From NCBI RefSeq assembly GCF_004005375.1, contig NZ_RZUF01000003.1, positions 166,165-230,164 of the forward strand: DNA of 64,000 nt, read 5' to 3'. Position 1 is the stretch's first letter. Each line of letters begins with the position of its first letter. Both the position numbers and the translations under genes were made by a program. Positions 9,944 to 20,888 of the stretch are shown piece by piece. This DNA is from Rheinheimera sediminis (GTDB taxonomy: Bacteria; Pseudomonadota; Gammaproteobacteria; Enterobacterales; Alteromonadaceae). Below the pieces are notes generated by a model. The model saw only the letters and a program-made list of their open reading frames with translations. It did not search any database and was not told where the DNA came from.

Positions 9944-11437
9944 TTAAAGCAAGCTCTTGCGCTGATTAGACGGCGGAATAAACAAGGCTTCACGATACTT
10001 GGCAATAGTTCGCCGTGCGACATTGATCCCTTGTTCTGACAGTATTTCTGCCATCCTGCTATCACTCAAAGGTTTAGCAGGACTTTCCGCCGCCACCAAT
10101 TTTTTAATAAAGGCGCGGATAGCGGTGGATGAACATTCACCACCGCTCTCAGTACTTACATGACTGGAGAAAAAGAACTTAAGTTCAAATATTCCTCTGG
10201 GAGTGTGCATATATTTTTGTGTAGTCACTCGTGAAATGGTGGACTCATGCATTCCCACCATTTCAGCAACATCGTTTAATACCATGGGTTTCATGGCTTC
10301 TTCGCCGTGCTCAAAGAATGCTTGTTGTTGCTGCACTATGCAGTTGGCGACCTTGAGTAAAGTTTCGTTACGGCTCTCCAGACTTTTCAAAAACCACTTG
10401 GCTTCCTGTAAGTGGGAGCGGATAAACTGACCGTCTGAAGCGTTACGTGCACTGCGCGACATGGCGGCATATTGCTCGTTAATTCTGATCTTTGGCATTG
10501 CATCAGGATTTAACTCGACCATCCAGCGTCCTTTAATTTTCGCTACCGATACATCAGGGATCACATACGACTGTTCTTGTCGAATCACATCTGCGCCAGG
10601 TCTTGGGTTCAAACTATGGATCAGACGCATCACTTCTTTTAAATCGTCTTCTTTGAGTTTAGTCACACGCATCAAAGAACGGAAATCTCTATTCGCTAAA
10701 AAATCAGTATATTCTTTGATAATGTGACGTGTTTCTGAAAGATAAGGTGTTTGAGGATCAAATTGGCGAAGTTGTACCAATAAACATTCCTGAATGGTAC
10801 GGGCTCCAACACCAACAGGGTCGAATAGCTGGATACGTTTGATCACAGCTTCAACTTCGTCGGCTTCCACATCAGGCAGGCCCAATGATTCGAGAATTTC
10901 TTCTGTGTCTATGGTAAGTAAACCGTTTTCGTCTATGGCTTCAATAATTATTTCAGCAATAGTGCGGTCTGTATCAGAAAAAGGAGTGAGCTGCATTTGC
11001 CAGCGTAAGTAGTCCTGCAGTGTTTCGCTGGTTTCACCCTGAAATACCGTATCTTCATCACCGTTGTAGTTATTAGCTCCTGAGACAGGGGCTGCACTGA
11101 CTAGATCATCCCAGTGGCTGTCCAGCGGTAAATCTTCTTTGATATTTTGTTCGGACATCGCTTCGCTGCTGTCCTTTACTTCGGGCTCGTAGTGCTCATC
11201 ATGAGTGCTGTCGTAGTCGGCTGAGTCAAATTCAGCACCATGATTTAGATCTTTAGAAGAGGGTTCCTGAAAAGCTGCATAGTCATCTTCAGCTTCCAGC
11301 AATGGATTAGCATCCAGAGCTTCCTGAATTTCCTGTTGCAGTTCAATAGTAGACAATTGCAGCAATTTAATCGCTTGCTGCAATTGAGGAGTCATTGTGA
11401 GCTGCTGACCAAGACGAAGTTGCAGAGACGGTTTCAT
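9944..11437 (-). CDS. rpoN: RNA polymerase sigma-54 factor
   Basis: Alternative sigma factor for -24/-12 promoters that need AAA+ activators. The start at the ATG at 11435-11437 gives [23 protein letters not shown], the conserved region I; a TTG further upstream is unlikely. Region I is glutamine-rich, followed by a long acidic linker (about residues 50-120), the core-binding domain, the helix-turn-helix, and the C-terminal RpoN box [11 protein letters not shown]. Total is 497 residues. It heads the nitrogen PTS cluster and follows lptB. Confidence 0.96.
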   Translation of the reverse strand: MKPSLQLRLGQQLTMTPQLQQAIKLLQLSTIELQQEIQEALDANPLLEAEDDYAAFQEPSSKDLNHGAEFDSADYDSTHDEHYEPEVKDSSEAMSEQNIKEDLPLDSHWDDLVSAAPVSGANNYNGDEDTVFQGETSETLQDYLRWQMQLTPFSDTDRTIAEIIIEAIDENGLLTIDTEEILESLGLPDVEADEVEAVIKRIQLFDPVGVGARTIQECLLVQLRQFDPQTPYLSETRHIIKEYTDFLANRDFRSLMRVTKLKEDDLKEVMRLIHSLNPRPGADVIRQEQSYVIPDVSVAKIKGRWMVELNPDAMPKIRINEQYAAMSRSARNASDGQFIRSHLQEAKWFLKSLESRNETLLKVANCIVQQQQAFFEHGEEAMKPMVLNDVAEMVGMHESTISRVTTQKYMHTPRGIFELKFFFSSHVSTESGGECSSTAIRAFIKKLVAAESPAKPLSDSRMAEILSEQGINVARRTIAKYREALFIPPSNQRKSLL

Positions 11438-11484
11438 GTACTTCTTATTTTCTCCAAACAACCCTATTCGGATCTTGTTTTAAA

Positions 11485-12207
11485 CTATAACCTGAATTGC
11501 TCGCCCAGATAGACATCCCGAACTTGCTGGTTTGCTAAAACCTCAGCCGGTGTACCTGCAGCAATCAGTTCTCCATGACTTACAATATAGGCAATTTCAC
11601 AGACATCAAGCGTTTCGCGCACATTGTGGTCGGTGATAAGCACGCCTATGCCTCGTTGGCACAGATGCTGAATAATTTTTTTAATATCTAACACTGAAAT
11701 AGGATCAACACCAGCAAAAGGTTCATCCAACAGGATAAATGCCGGATCGGCAGCCAGTGCCCGCGCTATTTCCACCCTGCGGCGTTCACCACCGGATAAA
11801 CTCATACCAAGGCTGTTACGGATATGGCCTATGTGAAATTCGTCCAGTAAGGCATCGGCTTTTTCTTCGCGCTGATCTTCGGTTAAATCTTTTCTGTGTT
11901 GCAGAATCGCCAGCAGGTTATCGTAGACGGTCAATTTTCTAAAAATTGAGCTTTCCTGTGGCAAATAACCAATACCAGCTCGTGCCCGGGCATGGATAGG
12001 ATCAAAAGTGATCTCGTTATCGTCCAGTGTAATTCGGCCTTTGTCTGAGGGAACCAAACCAACGATCATATAAAAGGTGGTAGTTTTTCCAGCCCCATTT
12101 GGGCCAAGCAATCCAACAATTTGTCCCGCATTTACTTCCAGACTGACGTCTTTGACCACCTGACGGCCTTTGTAACTTTTAGCCAGATGGGACGCGATTA
12201 ACTTCAT
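11485..12207 (-). CDS. lptB: LPS export ABC transporter ATPase LptB
   Basis: Cytoplasmic ATPase that powers extraction of lipopolysaccharide from the inner membrane with LptF/LptG/LptC. Walker [10 protein letters not shown] (near residue 35), Q-loop region YLPQESSIF, signature LSGGERRR, Walker [14 protein letters not shown] and switch histidine in [10 protein letters not shown] are all present in 240 residues. The start overlaps the lptA stop by one base (TAATG). Part of the run kdsD-kdsC-lptC-lptA-lptB. Confidence 0.96.
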   Translation of the reverse strand: MKLIASHLAKSYKGRQVVKDVSLEVNAGQIVGLLGPNGAGKTTTFYMIVGLVPSDKGRITLDDNEITFDPIHARARAGIGYLPQESSIFRKLTVYDNLLAILQHRKDLTEDQREEKADALLDEFHIGHIRNSLGMSLSGGERRRVEIARALAADPAFILLDEPFAGVDPISVLDIKKIIQHLCQRGIGVLITDHNVRETLDVCEIAYIVSHGELIAAGTPAEVLANQQVRDVYLGEQFRL

Positions 12208-12701
12208 TATTCTTTTCCCTCAGGGCTGAACACTGTGGTAACTCTTTCGGTCTTTTTACCGTCAGATTCAGCTTCCAGTTCCTGTTTTTCCAAATTGTAT
12301 TTAATGATAGCGCCTTGCACCATACTACCATTCTGGCTTAGTTCCGCATTGCCTGTCAGCACCAGCGTACCTTCGGCGACGTCATAACGAATTTCATTGG
12401 CTTTGGCTTTTATAGGTTTTTCGCCATCCAGCATTTGGGAATAACTAGCAGGTTTACCCGAGGCAATAAATACTTCCTTGCCTTTACCCGCAGTAGCTAG
12501 CACTTCAAGTTTATCCGCTTCAATCAGCAGGCTACCCTGTTGTACCTTGACGTTGTCAACAAAGGTCATGACTTTGTCTTTAATAGAACCAAACTGGCGA
12601 TCTGAGCCTACCTGAATTTCTTTTTTAAAATCGTCAGGGCCCGCCAAGCAAAAGCCACTGAATGCGAGACAAAGGCTGAGTAAAATAATGTTACTTTTCA
12701 T
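12207..12701 (-). CDS. lptA: LPS transport periplasmic protein LptA
   Basis: Periplasmic bridge protein of the Lpt machine that carries lipopolysaccharide between LptC and LptD. A signal peptide is visible at residues 1-20 (hydrophobic run ending in FCLAG), followed by the OstA-like beta-jellyroll repeats, with segments such as [14 protein letters not shown] and [21 protein letters not shown]. Length 164 is slightly short of the enterobacterial form. It overlaps lptC by 11 bases. Confidence 0.92.
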   Translation of the reverse strand: MKSNIILLSLCLAFSGFCLAGPDDFKKEIQVGSDRQFGSIKDKVMTFVDNVKVQQGSLLIEADKLEVLATAGKGKEVFIASGKPASYSQMLDGEKPIKAKANEIRYDVAEGTLVLTGNAELSQNGSMVQGAIIKYNLEKQELEAESDGKKTERVTTVFSPEGKE

Positions 12702-13245
12702 TGTAATAAACCGTTTTTGTATGCTGTTTCAACTCAATATTCTGTTCGTCCAAATCGGCCAGCATGCCTTTACCTGTGATTTGAAAACCCAGCCCGAAAA
12801 TCCGTACCTGCTCATTTGACTGCAGGGTATTTGTGTTGAACACAAGCTCAACCGCGTTAGTTTCTATTCGTGTGAACAGTGGATCTGGCGACATGTTACG
12901 CAACTCCACTCTGTGTTCAAGAATGAGTTTATCATCAGGATAAAGCACAGCCTGTTCGCTTGTCACTTGCCATAATGGCACTTTCTGCTGATAAATGGTG
13001 TAGATAGGGAAATCAAATTGTAAAAAGCCAAAACGTTCGAAGTGTTCCATACGTTGCGCACGGATCAGATCCGATAGATGGCCTTGTTCATCGTAAATCA
13101 TGCGGGTCAGGTTCACAGCCACATAGTCAGGCTGATTATCCTGAGTCTCTGGTGCAGTCTTGTTGTCTTGCTCAAGTAATTGCCAGCTGTAAAAACCAGC
13201 TGCAGCGGCCACAACAAGAATTAACCAAAAAAACTGACGGATCAT
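12691..13245 (-). CDS. lptC: LPS export protein LptC
   Basis: Bitopic inner-membrane subunit of the Lpt complex that receives lipopolysaccharide from LptB2FG and hands it to LptA. The 184-residue protein has one N-terminal membrane helix (about residues 5-23) and a periplasmic jellyroll domain with WQVTSEQAVLYPDDKLIL and LRNMSPDPLFTRIETNAVEL. Its ATG overlaps the kdsC stop by four bases. Sequence conservation of LptC is low, but gene order makes the call secure. Confidence 0.92.
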   Translation of the reverse strand: MIRQFFWLILVVAAAAGFYSWQLLEQDNKTAPETQDNQPDYVAVNLTRMIYDEQGHLSDLIRAQRMEHFERFGFLQFDFPIYTIYQQKVPLWQVTSEQAVLYPDDKLILEHRVELRNMSPDPLFTRIETNAVELVFNTNTLQSNEQVRIFGLGFQITGKGMLADLDEQNIELKQHTKTVYYNEK

Positions 13246-13799
13246 GTACTACTTCCTGAGAATTCAGCAAATTTGCCCTGACTGATCAGTAGCAAATCAC
13301 AAAGTTCACGCACTGCTCCAAAGCCACCAGGTAAAGTACAACGGTAATCAGCATGCAAACACAGATAAGGATGAGCGTCCTGCACCGTAACACTTAAACC
13401 ACAATATTGCATCACAGCCCAGTCTGCCAAATCATCGCCAATGAAGGCAATTTCTGAGGCTTCGAGTTTGAGATTTTGTTGGAGTTCAGCGAAAGCCGCC
13501 AGTTTATTTTCCTGACCCTGGTAAATATATTGCACCGTGAGTGAGGTCATACGCTGTTGTACTATCACAGAATCGCGGCCGGTAATGACCGCAACTTCTA
13601 TACCTGCATGACGTAAGGCTTTAATGCCGTAACCATCACGGGTGTGAAAGGCTTTTAACTCCTCGCCCTGATTACCCATATAAATTCGGCCATCAGAAAA
13701 GACACCATCTACATCACAAATCACTAATTTGATCTGTCTGGCTTTGTGTTCTATCTCTGGGCTTACCACCTGATACATCTGGGTAAATAAACTGGACAT
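13242..13799 (-). CDS. kdsC: 3-deoxy-D-manno-octulosonate 8-phosphate phosphatase KdsC
   Basis: HAD-superfamily phosphatase that removes phosphate from Kdo-8-phosphate in inner-core lipopolysaccharide synthesis. The nucleophile motif is VICDVDGVFSDGR (near residue 26), motif II includes VITGRDS, and motif IV is IAFIGDDLADWAVM. Length 185 is typical of the C0-type tetrameric enzyme. It is coupled to kdsD by a one-base overlap and to lptC by ATGA. Confidence 0.95.
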   Translation of the reverse strand: MSSLFTQMYQVVSPEIEHKARQIKLVICDVDGVFSDGRIYMGNQGEELKAFHTRDGYGIKALRHAGIEVAVITGRDSVIVQQRMTSLTVQYIYQGQENKLAAFAELQQNLKLEASEIAFIGDDLADWAVMQYCGLSVTVQDAHPYLCLHADYRCTLPGGFGAVRELCDLLLISQGKFAEFSGSST

Positions 13800-14767
13800 C
13801 AGATCACTCCTGCTTTTAACAAGTCATGCATATTCAATGCACCTACAGGTTCTTTTTGCTCGTTTACCACAATAAGACCATTAATTTTGCGTTGCTCCAT
13901 AATTTGAAGAGCTTCTGCTGCCAGCATAGCAGGTTTGGCTGTAACACAGTTTTTGGTCATCAGAGTGGCTATACTGGCTGTGTGTAAGTCGACCTGCTGA
14001 TCAAGGACCCGACGTAAATCGCCATCGGTAAATAATCCTACGAGTTTGCCTGAATCATCCACCACAGAAGTCATGCCTAAACCTTTGCGGGATATTTCCA
14101 ATAAAGCTTCTTTCAGACTGACTTGCTGATGCACAACAGGCAAGGCATCACCAAAATGCATTACATCTTCTAAACGCAGTAACAAACGCCGACCCAGACT
14201 GCCACCCGGATGGGACAACGCAAAATCATCCGCAGAAAATCCACGCACATCTAAAAGCGCCACGGCTATTGCATCACCCATCGCCAAGGTCGCAGTGGTA
14301 CTGGCTGTTGGTGCCAGGCCTAAGGGACAAGCCTCCTGTTCAACCCGGACACAGAGGTGAACATCAGATAAGGTTGCTAAAGTAGAGTCTGGTCTACCTG
14401 TCATTGCGACCATTCTAATACCGCGACGTTTCAGTACTGGCACTATAGTCAGTACTTCAGCAGTTTCACCCGAGTTAGAAATCGTGAGCACTACATCGTC
14501 AGTCGTAATCATGCCCAGATCGCCGTGACTGGCTTCAGCCGGATGAACGAAAAAAGCAGGGGTGCCTGTTGAAGCCAGGGTAGCCGCAATTTTATTGGCG
14601 ATATGGCCTGATTTGCCCATACCAACTACTATCACCCGCCCTTTGCAGTCGTACATCATTTGGCAAGCCATATTAAAACTTTCGTCTATGTAAAGAGCGA
14701 GTTGGGTAACAGCCGCTGCTTCAATCTTTAATACCTGCAGGGCCTGAGGGCGAAAGTCCAGAGTCAT
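13799..14767 (-). CDS. kdsD: Arabinose-5-phosphate isomerase KdsD
   Basis: Converts ribulose-5-phosphate to arabinose-5-phosphate, the first committed precursor of Kdo. The N-terminal SIS domain contains GRVIVVGMGKSGHIANKIAATLASTG (key part GMGKSGHIA) and the histidine-containing HPAEASHGDLG; two CBS domains fill the C-terminal half. 322 residues. First gene of the minus-strand run, transcribed divergently from the mla operon. Confidence 0.95.
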   Translation of the reverse strand: MTLDFRPQALQVLKIEAAAVTQLALYIDESFNMACQMMYDCKGRVIVVGMGKSGHIANKIAATLASTGTPAFFVHPAEASHGDLGMITTDDVVLTISNSGETAEVLTIVPVLKRRGIRMVAMTGRPDSTLATLSDVHLCVRVEQEACPLGLAPTASTTATLAMGDAIAVALLDVRGFSADDFALSHPGGSLGRRLLLRLEDVMHFGDALPVVHQQVSLKEALLEISRKGLGMTSVVDDSGKLVGLFTDGDLRRVLDQQVDLHTASIATLMTKNCVTAKPAMLAAEALQIMEQRKINGLIVVNEQKEPVGALNMHDLLKAGVI

Positions 14768-15111
14768 GCAAAATCCCCATCAATTAGTCGTTGCTTGTTT
14801 TTTCGAATGATCATAGAGATAGCTCAAGCATTAAGCTGCGATTCATTTTCAGCGCGGCACACTTTGCGGCCATATAGAAACGGATATTTTCGTGTTTATT
14901 AGGATTAAATGCAAAAGAATAAGTAAAACAAAGTAATTATTCTGTTTTTGCAATCAGTTGTTACTATTTTTTATAAGGTTGTCGTTGTGAAAAACCTATA
15001 CAATGGGCGGCTTTTACTATTCCGTTTGGCTTGAAGTCGCTACTGTGCCTAGGTATATTGCGCGCCTTTCATCTGAGCGATAAGCGTTATTGTTTTTAAA
15101 TGAGGATCAAC
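14768..15111. promoter_or_regulatory. Divergent promoter region kdsD / mlaF
   Basis: This 340-bp gap separates kdsD and mlaF. It is AT-rich in the middle. A plausible sigma70 -10 for mlaF is TACAAT (14999-15004), preceded 17 bp upstream by a weak AGGTTG. No palindromic operator or small gene was seen in the rest. Confidence 0.3.
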
Positions 15112-15915
15112 GTGTCAGATATTCTGGTAGACATTCAGCACCTGACGTTTAAACGTGGTGACCGTGTGATCTATGATGACATGAGCATGCAGTTTCAGCG
15201 TGGAAAAGTGACGGCCATTATGGGCCCGAGCGGTATTGGTAAAACTACACTTTTACGTTTGATTGGTGGTCAGTTAAAGCCAGAGCAAGGAAAAATTCTG
15301 ATCAACGGCCAGGATATACCTCAGTTGAACCGCAAAGATTTGTATAAAGCCAGGCAAAAAATGAGCATGCTGTTTCAAAGCGGCGCCATGTTCAGCGATA
15401 TGTCGGTTTACGACAATGTCGCCTTCCCAATTCGTGAGCACACACGCTTGCCTGAAGAAATAATTCGCCTGATGGTACTGATGAAATTAGAGGCTGTAGG
15501 CTTGCGTGGTGCCCGTGATTTAATGCCAGCCGAACTCTCTGGCGGTATGGCTCGTCGTGCTGCATTAGCTCGTGCTATAGCGCTGGACCCTCAGCTTATT
15601 ATGTACGATGAGCCTTTTGCGGGGCAGGATCCTATTTCTATGGGGGTGATAGTACGTCTGATCCGTTCTTTGAACAATGCGCTGGGTCTCACTTCTGTAG
15701 TTGTATCGCATGACGTGAATGAAGTCATGAGTATTGCTGATTATGTCTATGTGGTCGCTGAACAAAAAGTCATAGGGCATGGCACGCCGGAAGAGCTGAG
15801 AGCTCATCCTTCCGCTCTGGTACAGCAGTTTTTACAGGGAGAGTCTGATGGCCCTGTGCCTTTCCACTTTAAAGCAGCCAGTTATAGTGCTGAATTAATG
15901 GAGTTAGCCAAGTGA
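15112..15915 (+). CDS. mlaF: Phospholipid transport ABC ATPase MlaF
   Basis: Cytoplasmic ATPase of the MlaFEDB complex, which moves phospholipids between inner and outer membranes to keep outer-leaflet asymmetry. Walker [10 protein letters not shown], signature ELSGGMARR, Walker [15 protein letters not shown]-loop VVSHDVNEV and the C-terminal [10 protein letters not shown] tail are present. I choose the GTG at 15112 (protein beginning MSDILVDIQ) because AGGA sits 5 bases before it; an ATG four codons upstream at 15100 has no ribosome site. It overlaps mlaE by GTGA. Confidence 0.95.
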   Translation: MSDILVDIQHLTFKRGDRVIYDDMSMQFQRGKVTAIMGPSGIGKTTLLRLIGGQLKPEQGKILINGQDIPQLNRKDLYKARQKMSMLFQSGAMFSDMSVYDNVAFPIREHTRLPEEIIRLMVLMKLEAVGLRGARDLMPAELSGGMARRAALARAIALDPQLIMYDEPFAGQDPISMGVIVRLIRSLNNALGLTSVVVSHDVNEVMSIADYVYVVAEQKVIGHGTPEELRAHPSALVQQFLQGESDGPVPFHFKAASYSAELMELAK

Positions 15916-16694
15916 TAGTGGATAAGTTACAGCAACTCGGACAAAAGAGTATTGCTAAAATTCAAGGCATGGGCCGGGCAACTATTATGTTGTTTGGTGC
16001 TTTAGTCGCCTGGCCAACACCACGTAAAAGCTTCCCTTTATTGTTGAAGCAGTTGTATGTGGTTGGTGTGTTGTCTTTGTTGATCATTCTGGTGTCAGGT
16101 TTGTTTATCGGCATGGTGCTGGCATTGCAGGGTTACACAGTGCTATCGAAATTTGGCGCTGAACAAATGTTAGGCCCGCTAGTAGCTTTAAGTCTGTTGC
16201 GAGAATTGGGTCCTGTAGTGACAGCTTTGTTATTTGCCGGCCGGGCTGGTAGCGCTTTAACAGCTGAAATTGGTTTGATGAAAGCGACTGAGCAGTTGTC
16301 AGGTATGGAAATGATGGCTGTGGATCCGCTGCGCCGTATTATCGCGCCGCGTTTTTGGGCTGGCGTGATTAGCATGCCACTGCTTGCGATGATATTTACT
16401 GCCGTAGGCATTTTAGGTGGTCATCTGGTGGGTGTGGACTGGTTAGGGGTAGATGGCGGCGGTTATTGGTCTGCCATGCAAGCCAACGTTGATTTCCAGC
16501 AGGATATTATGAACGGCGTGATTAAAAGTGCTGTGTTTGCTTTGATTGTGACCTGGATAGCCTTACATAAAGGCTTTGATGCGGTGCCGACCTCTGAAGG
16601 CATTAGCCAGGCCACCACACAAACTGTGGTGACATCTTCTCTGGCGGTCTTAGGTTTTGACTTTATATTAACAGCAGTAATGTTTGGTGGATAA
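15912..16694 (+). CDS. mlaE: Phospholipid transport permease MlaE
   Basis: Inner-membrane permease subunit of the Mla system, 260 residues. The family landmarks [47 protein letters not shown] (conserved core ELGPV and EIG.M), and the [10 protein letters not shown] block near the C-terminus are intact. Translation starts at a GTG overlapping the mlaF stop by four bases. Confidence 0.95.
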   Translation: MIVDKLQQLGQKSIAKIQGMGRATIMLFGALVAWPTPRKSFPLLLKQLYVVGVLSLLIILVSGLFIGMVLALQGYTVLSKFGAEQMLGPLVALSLLRELGPVVTALLFAGRAGSALTAEIGLMKATEQLSGMEMMAVDPLRRIIAPRFWAGVISMPLLAMIFTAVGILGGHLVGVDWLGVDGGGYWSAMQANVDFQQDIMNGVIKSAVFALIVTWIALHKGFDAVPTSEGISQATTQTVVTSSLAVLGFDFILTAVMFGG

Positions 16695-16697
16695 AAA

Positions 16698-17165
16698 ATG
16701 ACATCTCGCAAAATCGAAGTGTTGGTAGGTCTATTTGTTGCGCTGGCTATAGCAGCTTTTATGTTGTTATCCCTGAAAGTGGCGAACAGCGGTATGGCGG
16801 GATCTGGCGAAACTTATATGTTGTATGCCAAGTTTGAAAACATTGGCGGCTTAAAAGTGCGTTCGCCTATTAAAGTGGGTGGGGTTGTAGTTGGCCGTGT
16901 ACGCTCCATTAATCTGGACACTGAAGAGTATTCTCCTGTAGTGGCGATGGAAATTGATAGTCAATACAACAATTTTCCAGAAACCAGTTCTGTGGCTATT
17001 TTGACCTCAGGTTTGTTGGGGGAGCAGTATCTCGGATTACAGCCTGGTTTTGTTGATGAAACTGTCTCTATTTTGAAAAGTGGTGATTATGTAGAAGACA
17101 CTAAGTCGGCTATTGTGCTGGAAGAGTTAATAGGCCAGTTCTTGTTTAACAGAGGAAGTAACTAA
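16698..17165 (+). CDS. mlaD: Phospholipid-binding MCE protein MlaD
   Basis: Periplasmic, membrane-anchored MCE-domain protein that forms a hexameric ring on MlaE. Residues about 7-25 form the N-terminal anchor helix, followed by the MCE domain with FENIGGLKVRSPIKVGGVVVGRV (core SPIKVGGV). A C-terminal helix carries VLEELIGQFLF. 155 residues, normal for the family. It lies three bases downstream of mlaE. Confidence 0.94.
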   Translation: MTSRKIEVLVGLFVALAIAAFMLLSLKVANSGMAGSGETYMLYAKFENIGGLKVRSPIKVGGVVVGRVRSINLDTEEYSPVVAMEIDSQYNNFPETSSVAILTSGLLGEQYLGLQPGFVDETVSILKSGDYVEDTKSAIVLEELIGQFLFNRGSN

Positions 17166-17167
17166 GC

Positions 17168-17833
17168 ATGAAAAATTTGTTTTTAAAAATTGCAGCTATA
17201 ACTCTGCTCTCTTTTGGATTCGCTGCTCAGGTGTGCGCTGCTGAAGTTAAAACTTACAACGATCCTTACAAAATGATTGAAGCTGTGGCCGATCAGACGT
17301 TTCGTCGTATTGCCAATGATCAACCTGTGATCGAAAAGAATCTCGAGCATTTGCGGGTTATAGTGAACGAGGAATTGGTCCCTTATATTGACAGTCGTTA
17401 TGCCGCTTTCCGAGTGATTGGTAACTACATTAAACAAACAAAAGAAGAAGATCGTGACGCTTTTGTAGTGGCTTTTAAAGATTATATGGTAGCAACCTAT
17501 GCTGGGGCATTAACTCAGTATAAAAATCAGAAAGTGATTTTTGAACCTGCCCGTGCTGTGGGTAGCCAAAACATTATTACTATTAAAACTCGGGTGATTG
17601 ACCCTGGTAAACCAGATATCAATATCGAGTTCAAACTACGCCGTGCTAAAGACTCTGAAAACTGGCAGGTCTTTGATATGGTGGCTGAAGGTATCTCTTT
17701 GTTAGACAGTAAAAGAGCAGAGCTTGGCAATCTGATCCGCCAACAAGGATTAGCCAGTGTCACCTCATTGTTAGTGGAGAAGTCAAAGGCTCCTATTACA
17801 GCGCCTATGCAGGGTAATAATGCTAAAAATTAG
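17168..17833 (+). CDS. mlaC: Periplasmic phospholipid shuttle MlaC
   Basis: Soluble periplasmic carrier that ferries phospholipid between MlaD and the outer-membrane MlaA complex. A signal peptide covers residues 1-24, ending near VCAAE. The Tol-Tol-Ttg2D fold is recognised by YIDSRYAAFRVIGNYIK and the FKDYMVATYAGAL and WQVFDMVAEGISLLDSKRAE blocks. 221 residues. It overlaps mlaB by 14 bases. Confidence 0.93.
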   Translation: MKNLFLKIAAITLLSFGFAAQVCAAEVKTYNDPYKMIEAVADQTFRRIANDQPVIEKNLEHLRVIVNEELVPYIDSRYAAFRVIGNYIKQTKEEDRDAFVVAFKDYMVATYAGALTQYKNQKVIFEPARAVGSQNIITIKTRVIDPGKPDINIEFKLRRAKDSENWQVFDMVAEGISLLDSKRAELGNLIRQQGLASVTSLLVEKSKAPITAPMQGNNAKN

Positions 17834-18131
17834 TCAACAACAACAGACACTGTTATTTTCCGGCGCGTTAGACCGGGATACTGTGCCTACACAGTGGCCC
17901 TTTAAGTTATTAAAAAACTTAAAAGGCACTGTGGTCTTTGATTTCAGCCAGTTGGCTCTGGTGGATACTGCAGGTCTTGCATGGTTACTCCATCAGATCG
18001 CACAGGCTAAAAAGCTTGGTTTAGCTATCCAAATGTATCATGTACCAGAGCAATTAATTTCTCTGGCCAGGTTGTCTGATGTTTTGGCTTTGTTGCCACT
18101 GGTAGAAGAGGATAAAGGCGATGCAGTGTAA
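17820..18131 (+). CDS. mlaB: STAS-domain protein MlaB
   Basis: Small cytoplasmic STAS protein that binds MlaF and supports assembly and activity of the Mla ATPase. The central motif FDFSQLALVDTAGLAWLLHQ carries the conserved D-T/S-A-G segment. 103 residues. It overlaps mlaC at its start and ibaG at its end (11 bases), in the standard mlaFEDCB order. Confidence 0.9.
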   Translation: MLKISQQQQTLLFSGALDRDTVPTQWPFKLLKNLKGTVVFDFSQLALVDTAGLAWLLHQIAQAKKLGLAIQMYHVPEQLISLARLSDVLALLPLVEEDKGDAV

Positions 18132-18378
18132 TGAAATTGAACAGCTGTTAACTGAAGAATTGAAACTCGCTGAAGTTTATGTAAAAGCTGAAGGCAGTCA
18201 TTATGCGGTGACTGCCGTTGGAGACTGCTTCGAGGGCATTAGCCGGGTGAAACAGCAACAAATGATCTATGCCCCTTTGATGGCAGCTATTGCTGATGGT
18301 AGTATTCACGCCGTTTCGATAAAAACCTTCACGCCGACTCAATGGCGTCGTGAAAAATTACTTAACCCACCTGTATAG
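18121..18378 (+). CDS. ibaG: BolA-family protein IbaG
   Basis: BolA-like protein between the mla genes and murA. IbaG proteins bind monothiol glutaredoxin with [2Fe-2S] clusters and respond to acid stress. The 85-residue product ends with the family signature IHAVSIKTFTPTQW and has the helix-loop FEGISRVKQQQMIYAPL. Position next to murA distinguishes it from BolA itself. Confidence 0.92.
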   Translation: MQCNEIEQLLTEELKLAEVYVKAEGSHYAVTAVGDCFEGISRVKQQQMIYAPLMAAIADGSIHAVSIKTFTPTQWRREKLLNPPV

Positions 18379-18381
18379 TAG

Positions 18382-19650
<1,269 letters not shown>

Positions 19651-19661
19651 TCGGTCGCTTT

Positions 19662-19699
19662 AAATAAAAAGCCAGTGCTTAGTCACTGGCTTTTTATTT
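19662..19699. terminator. Bidirectional terminator between murA and degS
   Basis: A 16-bp perfect stem: AAATAAAAAGCCAGTG (19662-19677), loop CTTAGT, and its complement (19684-19699) ending in TTTTTATTT. The A-rich and T-rich arms give a U-tract in both directions, fitting the convergent murA and degS genes. Confidence 0.85.
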
Positions 19700-19717
19700 C
19701 AGTTTGCTGGAACTGCC

Positions 19718-20797
19718 TTAGTTTAGTTCCCTGATTACCACCGGCACAGTCAACGCCTTGCCATTCCGTTCAATCGACACAATTAGGGTGGTATCTGGTT
19801 GTGTTTCCGCAATCAAATCCAGCGCATGATGCACGCTGGTTAAGGTAACACCATTAATTTTCTGTAATATATCGCCAATTTCTAAACCAGCTATAGCGGC
19901 AGGGCTTAAGGGTTCTATGGCGCTGATTTTGACACCAAATAAAGTTTGAGCAGTGGAGATCATCGGATCTCCGGAAGGATTGACTACAGGATCGCCACTA
20001 ACGCCTAGATATCCTCTAATCACACGACCGTGTTGGATTAGTTTCTGCAATACATTACTGGCTAAGTGATAGGGTACCGCAAAAAATATCCCCTGGATGT
20101 CCTGATTCCGTTGGCGCTGAAAGGCGGCTGTATTGATACCCACTAATACGCCGTTACTGTTAATTAAAGCCCCGCCTGAATTGCCTGCATTAATAGCTGC
20201 GTCCATTTGCATAAAGTCGGCATAGCCGTTTGCTGGACTCAAACCACCACGCCCTGTTGCGCTGATCACACCCTGAGTAATAGCTTGCCCCAGGTTAAAT
20301 GGGTTACCTATAGCCAACACCACATCGCCAACCTGAGGCTCTAAGTTATCATCTTGCGGGATTACAGGAAGATTGTCGGCTTCAACATATAATACAGCTA
20401 AGTCAGTTAATTGATCCTGGCCAATTAAAATGGCATCAAAAACCCGACCATCTTGCAAAGCTACCGAAATCTGGTCCGCTCCGTAGACCACATGGTAATT
20501 GGTCAGCACATAACCCTGAGCATTCATAATGACACCAGAACCTAATTCCTGGCGTTCTATAGTTCTGCTTTGGTAAGAGCGAGGGTCCTGAGTTGTACTT
20601 TTTGTATAAACATTTACAACAGCTGGGGCTGCGGCTCGCACAGCTCTGGAATAAGACACGGGTGCAGGCAGAGCTTCTTTTTTCTGCCAGAAATTAAGGT
20701 TTAATCCTTGGTTCTGATCGAAAAAAACCAACCACAGCATAGCGAGTGCAAGGCCGTAAGCAATGCTTTTTAAGAGACTAATCAGAAGTTTGGGCAC
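19718..20797 (-). CDS. degS: Outer-membrane stress sensor protease DegS
   Basis: Membrane-anchored periplasmic serine protease that in enterobacteria cleaves RseA to start the sigma-E response. An N-terminal hydrophobic anchor covers about residues 8-26. The trypsin-like triad is His102 (TNYHVV), Asp132 (LTDLAV) and Ser207 (GNSGGA), followed by one PDZ domain (about 255-350). One PDZ and an uncleaved anchor separate it from the DegQ next door. 359 residues. Confidence 0.94.
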   Translation of the reverse strand: MPKLLISLLKSIAYGLALAMLWLVFFDQNQGLNLNFWQKKEALPAPVSYSRAVRAAAPAVVNVYTKSTTQDPRSYQSRTIERQELGSGVIMNAQGYVLTNYHVVYGADQISVALQDGRVFDAILIGQDQLTDLAVLYVEADNLPVIPQDDNLEPQVGDVVLAIGNPFNLGQAITQGVISATGRGGLSPANGYADFMQMDAAINAGNSGGALINSNGVLVGINTAAFQRQRNQDIQGIFFAVPYHLASNVLQKLIQHGRVIRGYLGVSGDPVVNPSGDPMISTAQTLFGVKISAIEPLSPAAIAGLEIGDILQKINGVTLTSVHHALDLIAETQPDTTLIVSIERNGKALTVPVVIRELN

Positions 20798-20853
20798 AGG
20801 GTGACGTTACGAAACAAAAAAGATTTTGCAAGCATAACACTAAATCCGAAGAT

Positions 20854-20882
20854 GCAGTAGCAAGCCGAAGGCTTGCTACTGC
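20854..20882. repeat. Perfect hairpin between degS and degQ
   Basis: GCAGTAGCAAGCC and its exact complement flank a three-base loop, giving a 13-bp stem. Read from the minus strand the apex is C-UUCG-G-like. It begins 7 bp after the degQ stop, so it may end or stabilise degQ mRNA, but no U-tract follows on that strand. Confidence 0.5.
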
Positions 20883-20888
20883 AAAAAT